The translations under genes and the position numbers were made by a program. The notes below the pieces were generated by a model that had not been told where the DNA came from, did not search any database, and was given only the letters and a program-made list of their open reading frames with translations. Of a DNA stretch of 60,988 bases, positions 43,924 to 55,108 are shown one piece after another. The first letter of the stretch is position 1; every line of letters starts with the position of its first letter. Source of the DNA: an uncultured Erwinia sp. (GTDB lineage Bacteria; Pseudomonadota; Gammaproteobacteria; Enterobacterales; Enterobacteriaceae); NCBI GenBank assembly GCA_913775305.1, contig CAJYIY010000122.1, positions 1 to 60,988 of the forward strand. Reading direction: 5' to 3'.

Positions 43924-44090
43924 AGTAACCTCAAGGATAAACCCGTGTTGAAGCTGTAATCCGCTTAAGAATGGACTTTGTTAGCAATGATAATAAACCA
44001 GCCACCGCAAAGGGGCGATTTTATTTAAACAAGCAGCATGGGTGAAAAGAGCTGACGGGAACGGCACGAGTCCAGTGCAGGAAAGAATCT

Positions 44091-44109
44091 GGCCGGGCAA
44101 TGCCCGGCC
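44091..44109 (-). terminator. Terminator of purA
   Basis: On the minus strand GGCCGGGC and GCCCGGCC pair tightly (loop ATT) about 11 bases beyond the purA stop and are followed by AGATTCTTTCC. Confidence 0.65.
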
Positions 44110-44119
44110 TGAGATATAA

Positions 44120-45421
<1,302 letters not shown>

Positions 45422-45483
45422 TCAAAATCACCGATTGCTTAAAAATGGATTCTACCATCGTCATTTTAGTCTTTCAGCTGTTT

Positions 45484-45499
45484 TAGCATACGATTGCGT
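45484..45499 (-). promoter_or_regulatory. PurR-box-like operator upstream of purA
   Basis: On the minus strand ACGCAATCGTATGCTA matches the PurR consensus ACGCAAACGTTTGCGT at about 12 of 16 positions. It lies 66 bp before the purA ATG, with TAAAAT further downstream as a possible -10. E. coli purA is also PurR-controlled. Confidence 0.45.
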
Positions 45500-45553
45500 A
45501 CTTTTTTACCGACAATCGCCATAATCGGCCCGATATCACAACCCGCTGTGGCT

Positions 45554-45754
45554 TTAGCCGCCGTTGCGCACGCTAATCATGTAGTAGATCACAGCACCCG
45601 CCACGACCAGCCCACCGCCAACCCTGCGCAGCAGTGCATCCGGTAGCTGCGCCATAGACAGAATCATCCGCCGCCAGAGACGTGGCCACAGCATCGGACC
45701 AAGTCCTTCGAAAACCAGTACTAACCCTACTGCCATCCAGACAATTGCATTCAT
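45554..45754 (-). CDS. yjeT: DUF2065 small inner-membrane protein YjeT
   Basis: This 66-residue protein has two predicted membrane helices (NAIVWMAVGLVLVFEGLG and LRRVGGGLVVAGAVIYYM) around PMLWPRLWRRMILSMAQLPD. It is the DUF2065 family, function unknown. ATG 45754 is the family start; an in-frame start six codons earlier (MTRSKK) lacks support. It lies between hflC and purA, the conserved place. Confidence 0.92.
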   Translation of the reverse strand: MNAIVWMAVGLVLVFEGLGPMLWPRLWRRMILSMAQLPDALLRRVGGGLVVAGAVIYYMISVRNGG

Positions 45755-45810
45755 CTTCTTCGATCTCGTCACTGTTCTGCCACCCGCTGCCGGGCAAATT
45801 CAGGCCATAA

Positions 45811-45836
45811 AAAAAGGCCGGATAAATCCGGCCTTT
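45811..45836 (-). terminator. Rho-independent terminator of the hflX-hflK-hflC operon
   Basis: On the minus strand GGCCGGAT - TT - ATCCGGCC is followed by TTTTTTTAT, about 20 bases beyond hflC. This is the classical terminator form. Confidence 0.88.
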
Positions 45837-45854
45837 CGCAGTTATAACAGATTA

Positions 45855-46859
45855 TCAGCGCGTTGTGGTAGACGGATTCTTCATAAAGCGGAAGAAGTCG
45901 CTATCCGGGCTGAGCACCATGACGTCCTGGTTGCTGTTGAAGCTTTTCTCATAGGCACGCAGGCTACGCATAAACGCATAGAAGTCAGGATCCTGGCTGA
46001 AAGCATCCGCAAACAGTTTCGCTGCTTCTGCATCACCCTCACCGCGGGTGATACGCGCCTGACGTTCTGCCTGGGCGCCAATGAAGGCCACTTCATAGTC
46101 TGCCTGCGCGGTCACTTTTGCAGCTTCTTCATCACCTTGCGCACGCTGGCTGCGGGCAACGGACTCACGTTCGGCACGCATACGGGCAAAGATCGCGTCA
46201 GACACCTCCGTTGGCAGATTAATCTGCTTGATACGGACATCCACCACCTGAATACCCAGCGCCGCCATGCTGTTCGGGTTGATTGAAGGCTCTTTGCTTG
46301 ATGTTTCACGCTCAACGCGTGCCGCGACCGAAGCAATAGCATCGTCCGCTGCCGGCGTTGCCACCTCATCATCCTGACCGGCGCTACCGGTATTCAGCGC
46401 ATCACGCACATCGGTCGTCAGACGACCACGTGAGTCGGTAACGATATCTTTAACGTCCAGGCGACCAATCTCAGAACGCAGACGGTCACTGAACTTACGT
46501 TTCAGCAGAACTTCAGCCTGGGATACATCACCGCCGCCTGTGGCGAGGTAGTAGCGGCTGAAATCGCTGATACGCCATTTGATATAGGAATCAACGATCA
46601 GATCTTTCTTCTCTTTGGTCACAAAACGGTCGGCCTGATTATCCATGGTCTGGATACGGGCATCAAGCGTCTTCATTGACTCCAGGAATGGGATCTTAAA
46701 GTGCAGGCCAGGGGCATAGACCAGCGGTTTGTTCTCGTCATCGCGCAGAACTTTACCGAAGCGCATCACAATACCGCGCTGACCTTCCTGTACAACAAAC
46801 AGTGACGCGTACAGCACCACCAGCACAACAATCAATACTACGATTAATGGCTTACGCAT
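45855..46859 (-). CDS. hflC: FtsH modulator HflC
   Basis: HflC is an SPFH-domain subunit of the HflKC cage that surrounds and modulates the FtsH protease in the inner membrane. The 334 residues have one N-terminal membrane helix (LIVVLIVVLVVLYASLFVVQ) followed by the SPFH domain (EGQRGIVMRFGKVLRD). A long helical region (RSQRAQGDEEAAKVTAQADY) and a C-terminal tail complete it. It starts 3 bp after hflK. Confidence 0.97.
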   Translation of the reverse strand: MRKPLIVVLIVVLVVLYASLFVVQEGQRGIVMRFGKVLRDDENKPLVYAPGLHFKIPFLESMKTLDARIQTMDNQADRFVTKEKKDLIVDSYIKWRISDFSRYYLATGGGDVSQAEVLLKRKFSDRLRSEIGRLDVKDIVTDSRGRLTTDVRDALNTGSAGQDDEVATPAADDAIASVAARVERETSSKEPSINPNSMAALGIQVVDVRIKQINLPTEVSDAIFARMRAERESVARSQRAQGDEEAAKVTAQADYEVAFIGAQAERQARITRGEGDAEAAKLFADAFSQDPDFYAFMRSLRAYEKSFNSNQDVMVLSPDSDFFRFMKNPSTTTR

Positions 46860-46862
46860 CGA

Positions 46863-48116
46863 TTACTCTCTCCCATCGCGCTGGGTATCGTTACGCAGGG
46901 AGTTCACCCTGCGCTGATCCATGATGTCGTCCGGGCTGAACGACGAACTGCTGCTGGCGCGTTCGCTGCCGCTGCTGGCAGGAGGCAGGCGCATCAGATT
47001 GGTGCTGTTACCGCTGTTCACCGGTGCGCTACCCGACTGGCCACGCATCAGCTGATCGAGAGGCAGCACCATCAGACTGTTGCCTTTGTCATTCACCAAC
47101 ACTTTACGGGTATGACTCAGCACGCGCTCCATGGCCTCAATGTACAGACGTTCACGAGTAATCTGCGGTGCCGCTTTATACTCCGGCAGAATACGTGCGA
47201 AGCTGTCCACTTCACCCTGCGCTTCCAGCGTGACTCGCGCCTTATAAGCACGGGCTTTTTCCAGCGTTTCCTGCGCTTTACCACGCGCGACCGGAATTTC
47301 GCCGTTAGCGTAGGCTTCCGCTTCACGCACTTTCTGCTCGCGGTTTTCACGCGCGGCAATCGCATCATCAAAAGCGGCTTTCACCTCTTCCGGTGGGCGT
47401 GCTGTCTGGAAGTTAACGTCCAGCAGCGTGATCCCCATATCGTAAGGACGGATGGTTTCTTCCAGCTCACGCTGGGTATCGCTACGCACCACGGTACGGC
47501 CTTCGGTGAGAATGCGGTCCATTGTGGAACGGCCAATCACGCCACGCAGGGCGCTGTCGGTTGCCTGACGCAGGCTGTTATCCGCGCTGGTTACCGAGAA
47601 CAGATAACGTTCCGGATTGGTGACGCGATACTGCACGTTCATTTCAACACGCACCACGTTTTCATCAGACGTCAGCATCGTACCGGAGGCAGAAAGCTCG
47701 CGCACGGCCTCAACGTTGACCGCACGAACCTGATCGATAAAGGTCGGCTTCCAGTTCAGACCCGGCTCAACCAGATGACTGAATTTGCCAAAGCGGGTCA
47801 CAACACCGCGCTCGGCTTCTTTGATGGTATAGAAGCCGCTACCGGCCCAGATGACCACCACAGCCACGGCAGCGATGCCGAGCAGTCGCCCGGAGTTGCC
47901 GGAACGACGTTGATCGTTACCGTTGCCGCCATCACCACCTCGTTTGCCACCGCCCAGACCACCAAGCTTATTGCTCAGTTTACGGAAGATATCATCCAAA
48001 TCAGGAGGACCTTTATCACGTCCTCCCTTATTTCCCCCAGAGTTGCCGCCTTGATTATTGCTGCTTCCCCACGGGTCGCGGTCCTGTCCGTTATTTCCGG
48101 GCTGATTCCACGCCAT
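46863..48116 (-). CDS. hflK: FtsH modulator HflK
   Basis: HflK is the partner of HflC. The 417 residues open with a cytoplasmic Gly/Asn-rich segment (GNNGQDRDPWGSSNNQ) and a membrane helix near residues 80-98. The SPFH domain (GVVTRFGKFSHLVEPGLNW) and a coiled-coil rich in Ala/Glu (RARGKAQETLEKARAYKAR-like) follow, then a Ser-rich tail. ATG 48116 gives MAWNQPGNNGQDRDPWG, as in E. coli. Confidence 0.97.
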   Translation of the reverse strand: MAWNQPGNNGQDRDPWGSSNNQGGNSGGNKGGRDKGPPDLDDIFRKLSNKLGGLGGGKRGGDGGNGNDQRRSGNSGRLLGIAAVAVVVIWAGSGFYTIKEAERGVVTRFGKFSHLVEPGLNWKPTFIDQVRAVNVEAVRELSASGTMLTSDENVVRVEMNVQYRVTNPERYLFSVTSADNSLRQATDSALRGVIGRSTMDRILTEGRTVVRSDTQRELEETIRPYDMGITLLDVNFQTARPPEEVKAAFDDAIAARENREQKVREAEAYANGEIPVARGKAQETLEKARAYKARVTLEAQGEVDSFARILPEYKAAPQITRERLYIEAMERVLSHTRKVLVNDKGNSLMVLPLDQLMRGQSGSAPVNSGNSTNLMRLPPASSGSERASSSSSFSPDDIMDQRRVNSLRNDTQRDGRE

Positions 48117-48184
48117 GTTTATGCTCCATTAATTGTGTGTGCGGTGGTATCCCAAGCCGGGATACGCGTGTCAGGCAAAATCAG

Positions 48185-49465
48185 TTAAACAATGTAATTC
48201 ACCAGCTCCGGTTCCTGTTTACACAGGCGGTGCCAGTCAACGATCGGCATGCGTATCTGTAAACCTACGCTACCGTCATCTTCATTCCACTCTTTTTCTA
48301 TCGCCTGAAGCTGATAAAAACGACTGCGCAGCCGCCCCGCTTCCGGCGGCAGACACAAATCATACTGCGCAATTTCACCGGCCAGGCGCTCGGTCAGCGC
48401 CTGGAACAGTAGCGGGATCCCCTCACCGGTTTGTGCGGACAACCAAACGCGGATCGGCAGGTTTTCTTCATCACGATCGATGCGAGGAACAAAATCTTCC
48501 AGCATATCAATCTTATTCATGATCATCAGGGTGGGGATCTCATCGGACTCGATCTCTTCCAGCACCACGTTAACCGCTTCGATGTTCTCTTCCAGACGCA
48601 CGTCGGCAGCATCAATAACGTGCAGCAGCAGCGTCGCCTGACGGGTTTCCTGCAGCGTGGCCTTAAACGCCGCGACCAGGTCATGAGGCAGATGACGGAT
48701 AAACCCCACCGTGTCAGCCAACACAACTTCACCGACGTCAGCCACGTTGACGCGGCGAAGCGTCGGATCAAGCGTGGCGAACAGCTGATCGGCCGCATAG
48801 ACATCGGCAGACGTTAAGCGGTTAAACAGGGTGGACTTACCGGCGTTGGTATAACCCACCAGCGATACGGTCGGCACATCGGCTTTGCTTCGTGCCTGCC
48901 TGCCCTGCTCGCGCTGCTTTTCAACGCGCTCAAGACGGGAAAGAATCAGCGTAATACGGTTTCTTAATAACCGACGGTCGGTTTCGAGTTGGGTTTCACC
49001 CGGGCCGCGTAAACCGATACCGCCTTTCTGGCGCTCAAGGTGCGTCCAGCCGCGAACAAGACGGGTCGCAAGATGACGCAGCTGCGCCAGTTCTACCTGT
49101 AATTTACCTTCATGAGTTCGGGCGCGCTGCGCGAAGATATCCAGGATTAACCCGGTGCGGTCAATCACACGGCATTGACAGAGCGCCTCAAGATTACGCT
49201 CCTGAGCCGGGCTGAGCGAATGGTCAAAAAGCACCACGGAAGCCCCGCTCTCTTTTACCGCTTCGGCAATTTCTACAGCTTTTCCTTCACCAACAAAGTA
49301 TTTAGGATGTGGCGCTTTACGGCTACCGGTAACGACACGGAGCGCTTCTACGCCAGCGGAAGACACCAGAGTTTCAAACTCTTGCAGATCTTCCATATCT
49401 TTATCTTGCGAAAAATAGATGTGTACCAGTACGGCCTGCTCACCGGCATCATAACGGTCAAACAA
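48185..49465 (-). CDS. hflX: Ribosome-splitting GTPase HflX
   Basis: HflX is a heat-shock GTPase that splits stalled 70S ribosomes. The 426 residues contain the N-terminal HflX domain ([20 protein letters not shown]), the glycine-rich [17 protein letters not shown] linker and the GTPase domain. That domain has [15 protein letters not shown] (G1), [14 protein letters not shown] (G3) and MNKIDML (G4). It lies between hfq (200-bp gap upstream) and hflK in the conserved superoperon. Confidence 0.97.
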   Translation of the reverse strand: MFDRYDAGEQAVLVHIYFSQDKDMEDLQEFETLVSSAGVEALRVVTGSRKAPHPKYFVGEGKAVEIAEAVKESGASVVLFDHSLSPAQERNLEALCQCRVIDRTGLILDIFAQRARTHEGKLQVELAQLRHLATRLVRGWTHLERQKGGIGLRGPGETQLETDRRLLRNRITLILSRLERVEKQREQGRQARSKADVPTVSLVGYTNAGKSTLFNRLTSADVYAADQLFATLDPTLRRVNVADVGEVVLADTVGFIRHLPHDLVAAFKATLQETRQATLLLHVIDAADVRLEENIEAVNVVLEEIESDEIPTLMIMNKIDMLEDFVPRIDRDEENLPIRVWLSAQTGEGIPLLFQALTERLAGEIAQYDLCLPPEAGRLRSRFYQLQAIEKEWNEDDGSVGLQIRMPIVDWHRLCKQEPELVNYIV

Positions 49466-49625
49466 ACTTAAACCTCTCAGAACCTGGTTGAACCTGCTAT
49501 TCGATGGCCAAATTGCATCAAAATCGGCTTAACTATGGCGCACCCAGCTCAATAACGGTATTTTTACGCAATATCATCGCGCTTGTAGCGAGATGAGAAA
49601 AACGAGATAAAACATGTTGCCAGGA

Positions 49626-49642
49626 CGGGGAGCGATTCCCCG
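49626..49642 (-). terminator. Hairpin downstream of hfq
   Basis: CGGGGA and TCCCCG pair around a 5-base centre (GCGAT on the plus strand) 23 bases after the hfq stop. On the minus strand a TTTTATC run lies further on. It may be an attenuating terminator inside the superoperon. Confidence 0.45.
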
Positions 49643-49665
49643 CCGTGGATGGACAGCGACGCTAT

Positions 49666-49977
49666 TTATTCAGCATCATCACTGTCTTGTTGAGGCTGAG
49701 AAGACGCCCCCTGGTTGCTTCCACCATGATGATAGTTGCTGCTACCGCCACCCGCGTTATTGCTGTGGTGGGAAACCGGACGGGACGGAACAACGGTGGA
49801 GATCGCGTGCTTGTACACCATCTGACTCACCGTGTTCTTCAAAAGAATGACAAACTGATCAAACGACTCGATCTGGCCCTGAAGTTTGATGCCATTCACC
49901 AAATAAATCGAAACCGGAACACGTTCACGACGCAGTGCGTTCAAGAACGGATCTTGCAATGATTGCCCCTTAGCCAT
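49666..49977 (-). CDS. hfq: RNA chaperone Hfq
   Basis: Hfq is the hexameric Sm-like chaperone that pairs small RNAs with mRNAs. The 103-residue protein has the Sm1 motif ([20 protein letters not shown]), Sm2 with [10 protein letters not shown], and a disordered C-terminal tail rich in Gly/Ser/His/Gln ending DSDDAE. The first 72 residues are essentially those of E. coli. It lies 100 bp downstream of miaA. Confidence 0.98.
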   Translation of the reverse strand: MAKGQSLQDPFLNALRRERVPVSIYLVNGIKLQGQIESFDQFVILLKNTVSQMVYKHAISTVVPSRPVSHHSNNAGGGSSNYHHGGSNQGASSQPQQDSDDAE

Positions 49978-50077
49978 TCTATCTTTTCCTTATATGCTTG
50001 TTGTTTGTAACTTAAGAACCTTGCGATTCGAAATATGACGTAAAATTTGCGCACGCTAACGGACCAATTGTACACAA

Positions 50078-51028
50078 TCACCCAGGCTTCGCACTAAGAA
50101 CGTGTAACACTCTGGCATACGCTTCGTCGGGCTGTTCGCTGTCAAGCCAGTGAACATCTTTCCAACCGCGTAGCCAGGTTATCTGACGTTTGGCTAACTG
50201 CCGGGTTGCGCAAATTCCCCGATAAACCATTTCATCGTAATCAATTTCACCGGACAAAAATGACCACATCTGGCGATAACCAACACAACGAATGGAAGGC
50301 ATATCCGTATGCAAATCACCTCGTGCAAAAAGCGCCCGAGCCTCCGCTTCAAATCCTGACGCCAGCATCTGTTGAAAACGCAGTTCTATTCTCTGATGAA
50401 TCAGTTCACGGCGCGCTGGTGCGATAGCAAACTGGTGAACATCATAGGGCAGCGCGTCTCCAGAGGTTTTTGTCAGTTCCGTTAAAGTTTTACCCGAAAT
50501 AAAAAAAACTTCCAGTGCTCGCGAAAGTCTCTGCGGATCATTCGGATGAATACGACGTCCGGCAACGGGATCAACGTCACATAACTGGCGGTGAAGTGCT
50601 TCCCAGCCCTTCTCACTCGCCATTTGCTCTATACGCTGACGAACTTCAGGATCGGCCGCGGGCAACGGCGACAATCCTTCCAGTAACGCCTTGTAATAAA
50701 GCATGGTGCCACCAACAAGCAACGGGATATTCCCACGTTGGGTAATCTCCGCCATTTCAGCCAGCGCATCACGACGAAACTCTGCCGCTGAATAGCTTTC
50801 AGCGGGGTCGCGGATGTCCAGCAAACGATGGGGCGCTAATGCCAGCTCTTCCGCAGAAGGCTTGGCGGTGCCGATATCCATTCCGCGGTAAATCAGGGCG
50901 GAATCTACGCTAATCAGCTCTACCGGCAGCGCCTGACGCAGGGCAATCGCCAGCGCGGTCTTACCGGAGGCCGTAGGCCCCATCAAAAATATCGCCTTAG
51001 GCAGGCCAGCCGTGGATTGTTCACTCAT
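50078..51028 (-). CDS. miaA: tRNA dimethylallyltransferase MiaA
   Basis: MiaA adds the isopentenyl group to A37 of tRNAs that read U-starting codons. The 316-residue protein has the P-loop [17 protein letters not shown], the [19 protein letters not shown] region (substrate and catalytic Asp) and the [14 protein letters not shown] block. Its ATG overlaps the 3' end of mutL by 8 bp, the standard translational coupling in this operon. Confidence 0.97.
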   Translation of the reverse strand: MSEQSTAGLPKAIFLMGPTASGKTALAIALRQALPVELISVDSALIYRGMDIGTAKPSAEELALAPHRLLDIRDPAESYSAAEFRRDALAEMAEITQRGNIPLLVGGTMLYYKALLEGLSPLPAADPEVRQRIEQMASEKGWEALHRQLCDVDPVAGRRIHPNDPQRLSRALEVFFISGKTLTELTKTSGDALPYDVHQFAIAPARRELIHQRIELRFQQMLASGFEAEARALFARGDLHTDMPSIRCVGYRQMWSFLSGEIDYDEMVYRGICATRQLAKRQITWLRGWKDVHWLDSEQPDEAYARVLHVLSAKPG

Positions 51029-52919
51029 ACTTCAGGGCGTTCATCGCCGTATTAATATCAATAATCTGCAATAATCCAGAAGGAGGCGATTTCACTAACT
51101 GCGGACAGAGCCGTTCAACCTCTGCCAGCAGGGCAATCGCCTGCGAGTGATTCCAGTGCTGATGTTCAGAAACCGACTGACGCGCTAACCACTGCGCAAT
51201 CTGACTTGCTGAAACATCCTGCTGCCGGGCGAGATAGCCTAACAGTTCTGGAATCAAGTTTTGTAAATTTTGTTGGCGTAATGGTAAAGGCACCGCGCGC
51301 AGCATGACGTGCTGCCCCTCCGCAAGCAGTTCAATACCCAGCTGATGGAGTAGCGCTGCCGATTGGTTCATCGCCTCACGCTCGGCTTTGCTGAGCTTAA
51401 GGCGCACCGGGATCAGCAACGGCTGCGGTTTAAGCCCTTCTGCCCCCGGTTCCAGCTGGGCCTGCTTCAGCCAGCGCTCAGCCACAGCAAGGGCTATCAA
51501 CGATAAGCGTTCTGTACTTTCTACCAGCGCGTAATGGTGCTGCAATACCGTCAGCACGCGACCAAAGCTGTGCGCGTGGCCGTTGAGCGGCTGCGGTTGA
51601 ACCGGGCTTTTTTCCGGCACGGGTAAAGCAGGCTCATGGCATTGCGGCGGCGGCGACGTATTCATCAGCTGCTGATAAGCAGCGCCCTCACGTTTTTGAT
51701 AACCCGGTTCCTGCCGACGGTGTGGGAACATGGCTCCCGCCAGGCCGCCAGCCGCACGTTCTGAGGCCGCACCCGCACCCGCAGGCGCAGGCGCAGGCGC
51801 AGGCGAGTTTCCCCCCGATAAGGCCGGGGTGGAGAAATGATTTCCCCCCGCCGCCTGACGATTTTCAGGCTGCCAGCGTTCTGCAGAGGTCCCGGACTCC
51901 AGTTCCGGCAGCGTTTCCTGGCCGGACTCCTGCAGCACGCTCACCACGCCCTGATAAATAAAATCGTGTACCAGCCGCGACTGATGGAAACGCACCTCAT
52001 GCTTGGCCGGGTGTACGTTCACATCGACCTGATGCGGATCGATCTCAAGATAAAGCACGTAGGCAGGCTGATGCTGATCGCCCAGCTTATCCTGATAGGC
52101 CTGACGGATAGCATGATTAATTAACCGGTCGCGCATCATGCGCCCGTTAACGTAGCAGTATTGCATCTCGTTCAGCGCCTTCGATCCTGCGGGATCGGCA
52201 ACCCATCCGCGCAGCGCCAGTTCGCCGTGCTGCCACTCTATCGCCAGCGCATGGCTGATAAACGCGGTACCACAAATCGCTCCCAGACGCCTTTCGCGTT
52301 GAGCATTATCACTGACGCCGCGGTACTGCCGCACCAGTTTGCCGTTGTGGCTAAGGCTAATCGACACATCAAAACGCGCCAGCGCAATCCGGCGCACCAC
52401 TTCATCGATATGGGTAAATTCCGTCTTTTCGGTGCGCATAAATTTGCGGCGGGCGGGAGTGTTATAAAACAGATCGAGCACTTCAAGGGTGGTTCCAACC
52501 GGGTGTGCGGCAGGCTTTACCGTGACGGCCTGATCGCGACCTTCCGCATAGGCCTGCCACGCTTCACTCTGATCCCGGGTGCGTGAGGTGAGCGTCAGCC
52601 GGGAGACCGAGCTGATACTGGCCAGTGCCTCACCGCGAAAACCGAGGCTGATAATCGCCTCCAGATCGTCCAGCGTGGTGATTTTACTGGTGGCGTGCCG
52701 GGCCAGAGCCATCGCCAGCTCATCTTTGCCAATGCCGCCGCCGTTATCACGGATGCGAATCAGCTTTGCGCCGCCCTTTTCAATATCAATGTCGATCCGC
52801 GTTGCTCCCGCATCCAGGCTGTTTTCCACCAGCTCTTTCACCACGGAGGCCGGACGCTCTACCACTTCGCCAGCGGCAATCTGGTTAGCAAGCTGCGGTG
52901 GTAGCACCTGAATGGGCAT
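51021..52919 (-). CDS. mutL: DNA mismatch repair protein MutL
   Basis: MutL links MutS mismatch recognition to MutH and UvrD. The 632 residues have the GHKL ATPase motifs [29 protein letters not shown] and [16 protein letters not shown] in the first 110 residues. A disordered linker at about residues 340-440 contains an Ala-Pro repeat. The C-terminal dimerisation domain starts near [19 protein letters not shown] 52919 gives [19 protein letters not shown], as in E. coli; four extra codons upstream are unsupported. Confidence 0.97.
   Translation of the reverse strand: MPIQVLPPQLANQIAAGEVVERPASVVKELVENSLDAGATRIDIDIEKGGAKLIRIRDNGGGIGKDELAMALARHATSKITTLDDLEAIISLGFRGEALASISSVSRLTLTSRTRDQSEAWQAYAEGRDQAVTVKPAAHPVGTTLEVLDLFYNTPARRKFMRTEKTEFTHIDEVVRRIALARFDVSISLSHNGKLVRQYRGVSDNAQRERRLGAICGTAFISHALAIEWQHGELALRGWVADPAGSKALNEMQYCYVNGRMMRDRLINHAIRQAYQDKLGDQHQPAYVLYLEIDPHQVDVNVHPAKHEVRFHQSRLVHDFIYQGVVSVLQESGQETLPELESGTSAERWQPENRQAAGGNHFSTPALSGGNSPAPAPAPAGAGAASERAAGGLAGAMFPHRRQEPGYQKREGAAYQQLMNTSPPPQCHEPALPVPEKSPVQPQPLNGHAHSFGRVLTVLQHHYALVESTERLSLIALAVAERWLKQAQLEPGAEGLKPQPLLIPVRLKLSKAEREAMNQSAALLHQLGIELLAEGQHVMLRAVPLPLRQQNLQNLIPELLGYLARQQDVSASQIAQWLARQSVSEHQHWNHSQAIALLAEVERLCPQLVKSPPSGLLQIIDINTAMNALKYE
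51769..51804. repeat. Hexanucleotide tandem repeats inside mutL
   Basis: On the plus strand two GCACCC units (51769-51780) are followed by four perfect GCAGGC units (51781-51804). On the coding strand this gives alternating Pro-Ala then Gly-Ala codons ([15 protein letters not shown]) in the linker. Units of six bases keep the frame, so copy number can vary without inactivating MutL. Confidence 0.85.
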
Positions 52920-52931
52920 AACTTTCCTCAA

Positions 52932-54632
52932 TTACGATGTCGGAATGGTCAGGGTCTGGCCCAGCATTACATTCTGCGTTTTCATTTTATTCGCCTGCTG
53001 GATCGCCTTCGGGCTGACGCCATACTTCGCCGCGATGGCCGTGAGTGAATCACCACGCACGACTTTATGCCGCTGCGGTTTGGCGGCTTTAACCATACTG
53101 GCGATCTGCTTTGCGCTTCCTGCGGGGACTTTCAGCCGCTGGCCAACCCAAACAACATCGTTCTTCAGCGTATTCAGAGCGCGCAGAGTTGCCATACTGA
53201 CGCCATACTGCGCGGCAATACCGGAGAGCGTTTCACCGCGTTTGACTACGTGGCGCTGCGTCGTGCCGGTGTAATGCGTTGCTGCCGGTGCCGGATTCGC
53301 TTCTACTTCAACCGCCGCTGCGGACTGCAACGGTCGGTTTTCCTCCTTTGGGACGGATTGTAGCGGGTGCGCCAGGAAGTAGTTGCGCAAGCCTTTATAA
53401 ATCGACTCGGCAATCTTCTGCTGGTAAGCGCTACTGCCTAGCAGTCGCTCCTCCGAAGGGTTGCTGATAAAGCCGGTTTCCACCAGCAGGGACGGAATAT
53501 CCGGCGAGCGCAGAACGCCCAGGCTGGCATGTTCCGGACGACGTTTATGCAGCGCACCCACGCGCTGCAGCTGAGCAATGACTTTTACCGCAACATCGTA
53601 CCCGACCCGCTGCGAATGGCCGAACTGGAGATCCAAAACGGCCTGGCTGAGGTAGGGATCCGCCTGACTGTTGGCCAGCAGATCGCCCGCACCGCCCAGC
53701 AGTTCGGACTGCTTCTCATGCTGTTCCAGCCAGCCCGCCATTTCACTGTTGGCACGGCGATTAGAGAGGACCCACACCGAGGCGCCGGAAGCGCTGCGGT
53801 TAGGCGCAGCATCCGCATGAATGGAGACCAGCAGGTTGGCATTTTGCTTACGCGCCACGTCGGAGCGGCCCATTACGGAGATAAAATAATCACCGTCGCG
53901 GGTCATCACGCCTTTGAACATCGGATCGTCATTCAGCAATACCTTGAGCTTGCGGGCAATCGCGATGGTGACGTTCTTCTCTTTCAGCCCGCCACCGCCG
54001 ATAGCCCCCGGATCCTGGCCGCCGTGTCCGGCGTCAATCGCCACGATGACTCTGTCACTGCTGCTGTTTGCCGTGCTGCGCGGGCGGGCAGTCTGCGTTC
54101 CGCTGGTGACGACCGTCACCGGATTACCACTGAAGGGATTTTTCTCCGGCTGGCTGCTGGCCGGATGGGAAACGATGCCGCTGCCCGCTGCGCGAGAAGC
54201 GTTACTGTGACTGACCGGGGCTGGACGGCTGGCCACTTTCGCCGGTTGCGTGCCGCTGATCGTGAACTCGACATCATAGCTGCTACCGTTGCGCCGGGTC
54301 ACCGCCCGGGTTTTACCCGGCTGAGTCAGTTCAAACACCAGTCGGATGCTCTGGCTGTCCTTCGCCTCGCTGGAGCGGATACGCTTTACAATATTTTCGC
54401 CACTGAAGGTCAGCGGCAATCCGCCGACGATACCGCTCTGACGAATATCCAGCACCACGCGATCGGGATTATGCAGCGGAAAGAAAGCATAAATCGGCTG
54501 CCCGGCAAAGCTTAACGTCACTTTAGCTTCCCGACTGCCGTTGGAAACTTTAATGTCGGAAAGGCTTGCTGCCACGGAGGCAAACGAACAAAAAAACAGG
54601 ATAAGCAAAAACCAGGATTTAATCTGCCGCAT
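52932..54632 (-). CDS. amiB: N-acetylmuramoyl-L-alanine amidase AmiB
   Basis: AmiB splits septal peptidoglycan for daughter-cell separation and is activated by EnvC. The 566-residue precursor has a signal peptide ([18 protein letters not shown]), an AMIN domain (about 25-125), a Ser/Pro linker and the zinc amidase domain. The domain shows [27 protein letters not shown] and [14 protein letters not shown]. Two C-terminal LysM repeats follow, [19 protein letters not shown] and [19 protein letters not shown]. It is longer than E. coli AmiB (445). Its ATG overlaps the tsaE stop by one base. Confidence 0.95.
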   Translation of the reverse strand: MRQIKSWFLLILFFCSFASVAASLSDIKVSNGSREAKVTLSFAGQPIYAFFPLHNPDRVVLDIRQSGIVGGLPLTFSGENIVKRIRSSEAKDSQSIRLVFELTQPGKTRAVTRRNGSSYDVEFTISGTQPAKVASRPAPVSHSNASRAAGSGIVSHPASSQPEKNPFSGNPVTVVTSGTQTARPRSTANSSSDRVIVAIDAGHGGQDPGAIGGGGLKEKNVTIAIARKLKVLLNDDPMFKGVMTRDGDYFISVMGRSDVARKQNANLLVSIHADAAPNRSASGASVWVLSNRRANSEMAGWLEQHEKQSELLGGAGDLLANSQADPYLSQAVLDLQFGHSQRVGYDVAVKVIAQLQRVGALHKRRPEHASLGVLRSPDIPSLLVETGFISNPSEERLLGSSAYQQKIAESIYKGLRNYFLAHPLQSVPKEENRPLQSAAAVEVEANPAPAATHYTGTTQRHVVKRGETLSGIAAQYGVSMATLRALNTLKNDVVWVGQRLKVPAGSAKQIASMVKAAKPQRHKVVRGDSLTAIAAKYGVSPKAIQQANKMKTQNVMLGQTLTIPTS

Positions 54633-55108
54633 TATACCTCACCCTGCCGTGATGCAAACTGCCGCAGCATCGTTTCACCCGCAGCCGAGCGGGCTCGCAG
54701 TTCGGCCTGACGCGCATGCCCCTGATAGCTCAAATGCAGCTCCATATCCGGCTCCGGCAACACGCCGGTTCCCTGCTGCGGCCACTCGACCAGACAAATA
54801 CTGTCGTTGCTGAAGTAATCGCGGATCCCCATAAACTCCAGTTCTTCCGGATCGGCCAGACGATACAGGTCAAAGTGATACACGCGGCGATCGGCCAGCT
54901 CGTAAGGCTCCACCAGCGTATAGGTCGGACTTTTCACGTTCCCCTGATGCCCCAAAGCCTGCAAAAATCCGCGACTGAACGTCGTTTTTCCTGCGCCCAG
55001 GTCGCCGTACAGATAAAGAGTTGCCGCGCCGTCACAGACGCGGGCCAGTCGGGCACCCAATGCGAGGGTTGCTGCCTCATCGGGCAACGCGATTACACAG
55101 GTCTTCAT
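54632..55108 (-). CDS. tsaE: tRNA N6-threonylcarbamoyladenosine complex ATPase TsaE
   Basis: TsaE is the ATPase that resets the TsaB-TsaD complex in t6A37 tRNA modification. The 158-residue P-loop protein contains [19 protein letters not shown] and the following [20 protein letters not shown] (switch and metal region), plus LVEWPQQG. It overlaps nnr by 4 bp (ATGA) and amiB by 1 bp (TAATG), showing tight translational coupling. Confidence 0.96.
   Translation of the reverse strand: MKTCVIALPDEAATLALGARLARVCDGAATLYLYGDLGAGKTTFSRGFLQALGHQGNVKSPTYTLVEPYELADRRVYHFDLYRLADPEELEFMGIRDYFSNDSICLVEWPQQGTGVLPEPDMELHLSYQGHARQAELRARSAAGETMLRQFASRQGEV

Noticed and set aside
47112..48188. 358-codon plus-strand frame opposite hflK
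   Set aside because: It is a shadow of hflK with the His/Arg/Phe-rich composition typical of antisense frames; no recognisable domain.
51769..51804. CRISPR-like array
   Set aside because: The short tandem hexamers inside mutL have no spacers and are coding. No CRISPR repeats or cas genes are visible anywhere in the window.
53529..54515. 328-codon plus-strand frame opposite amiB
   Set aside because: It is antisense to amiB with no motif or start signal; a shadow frame.
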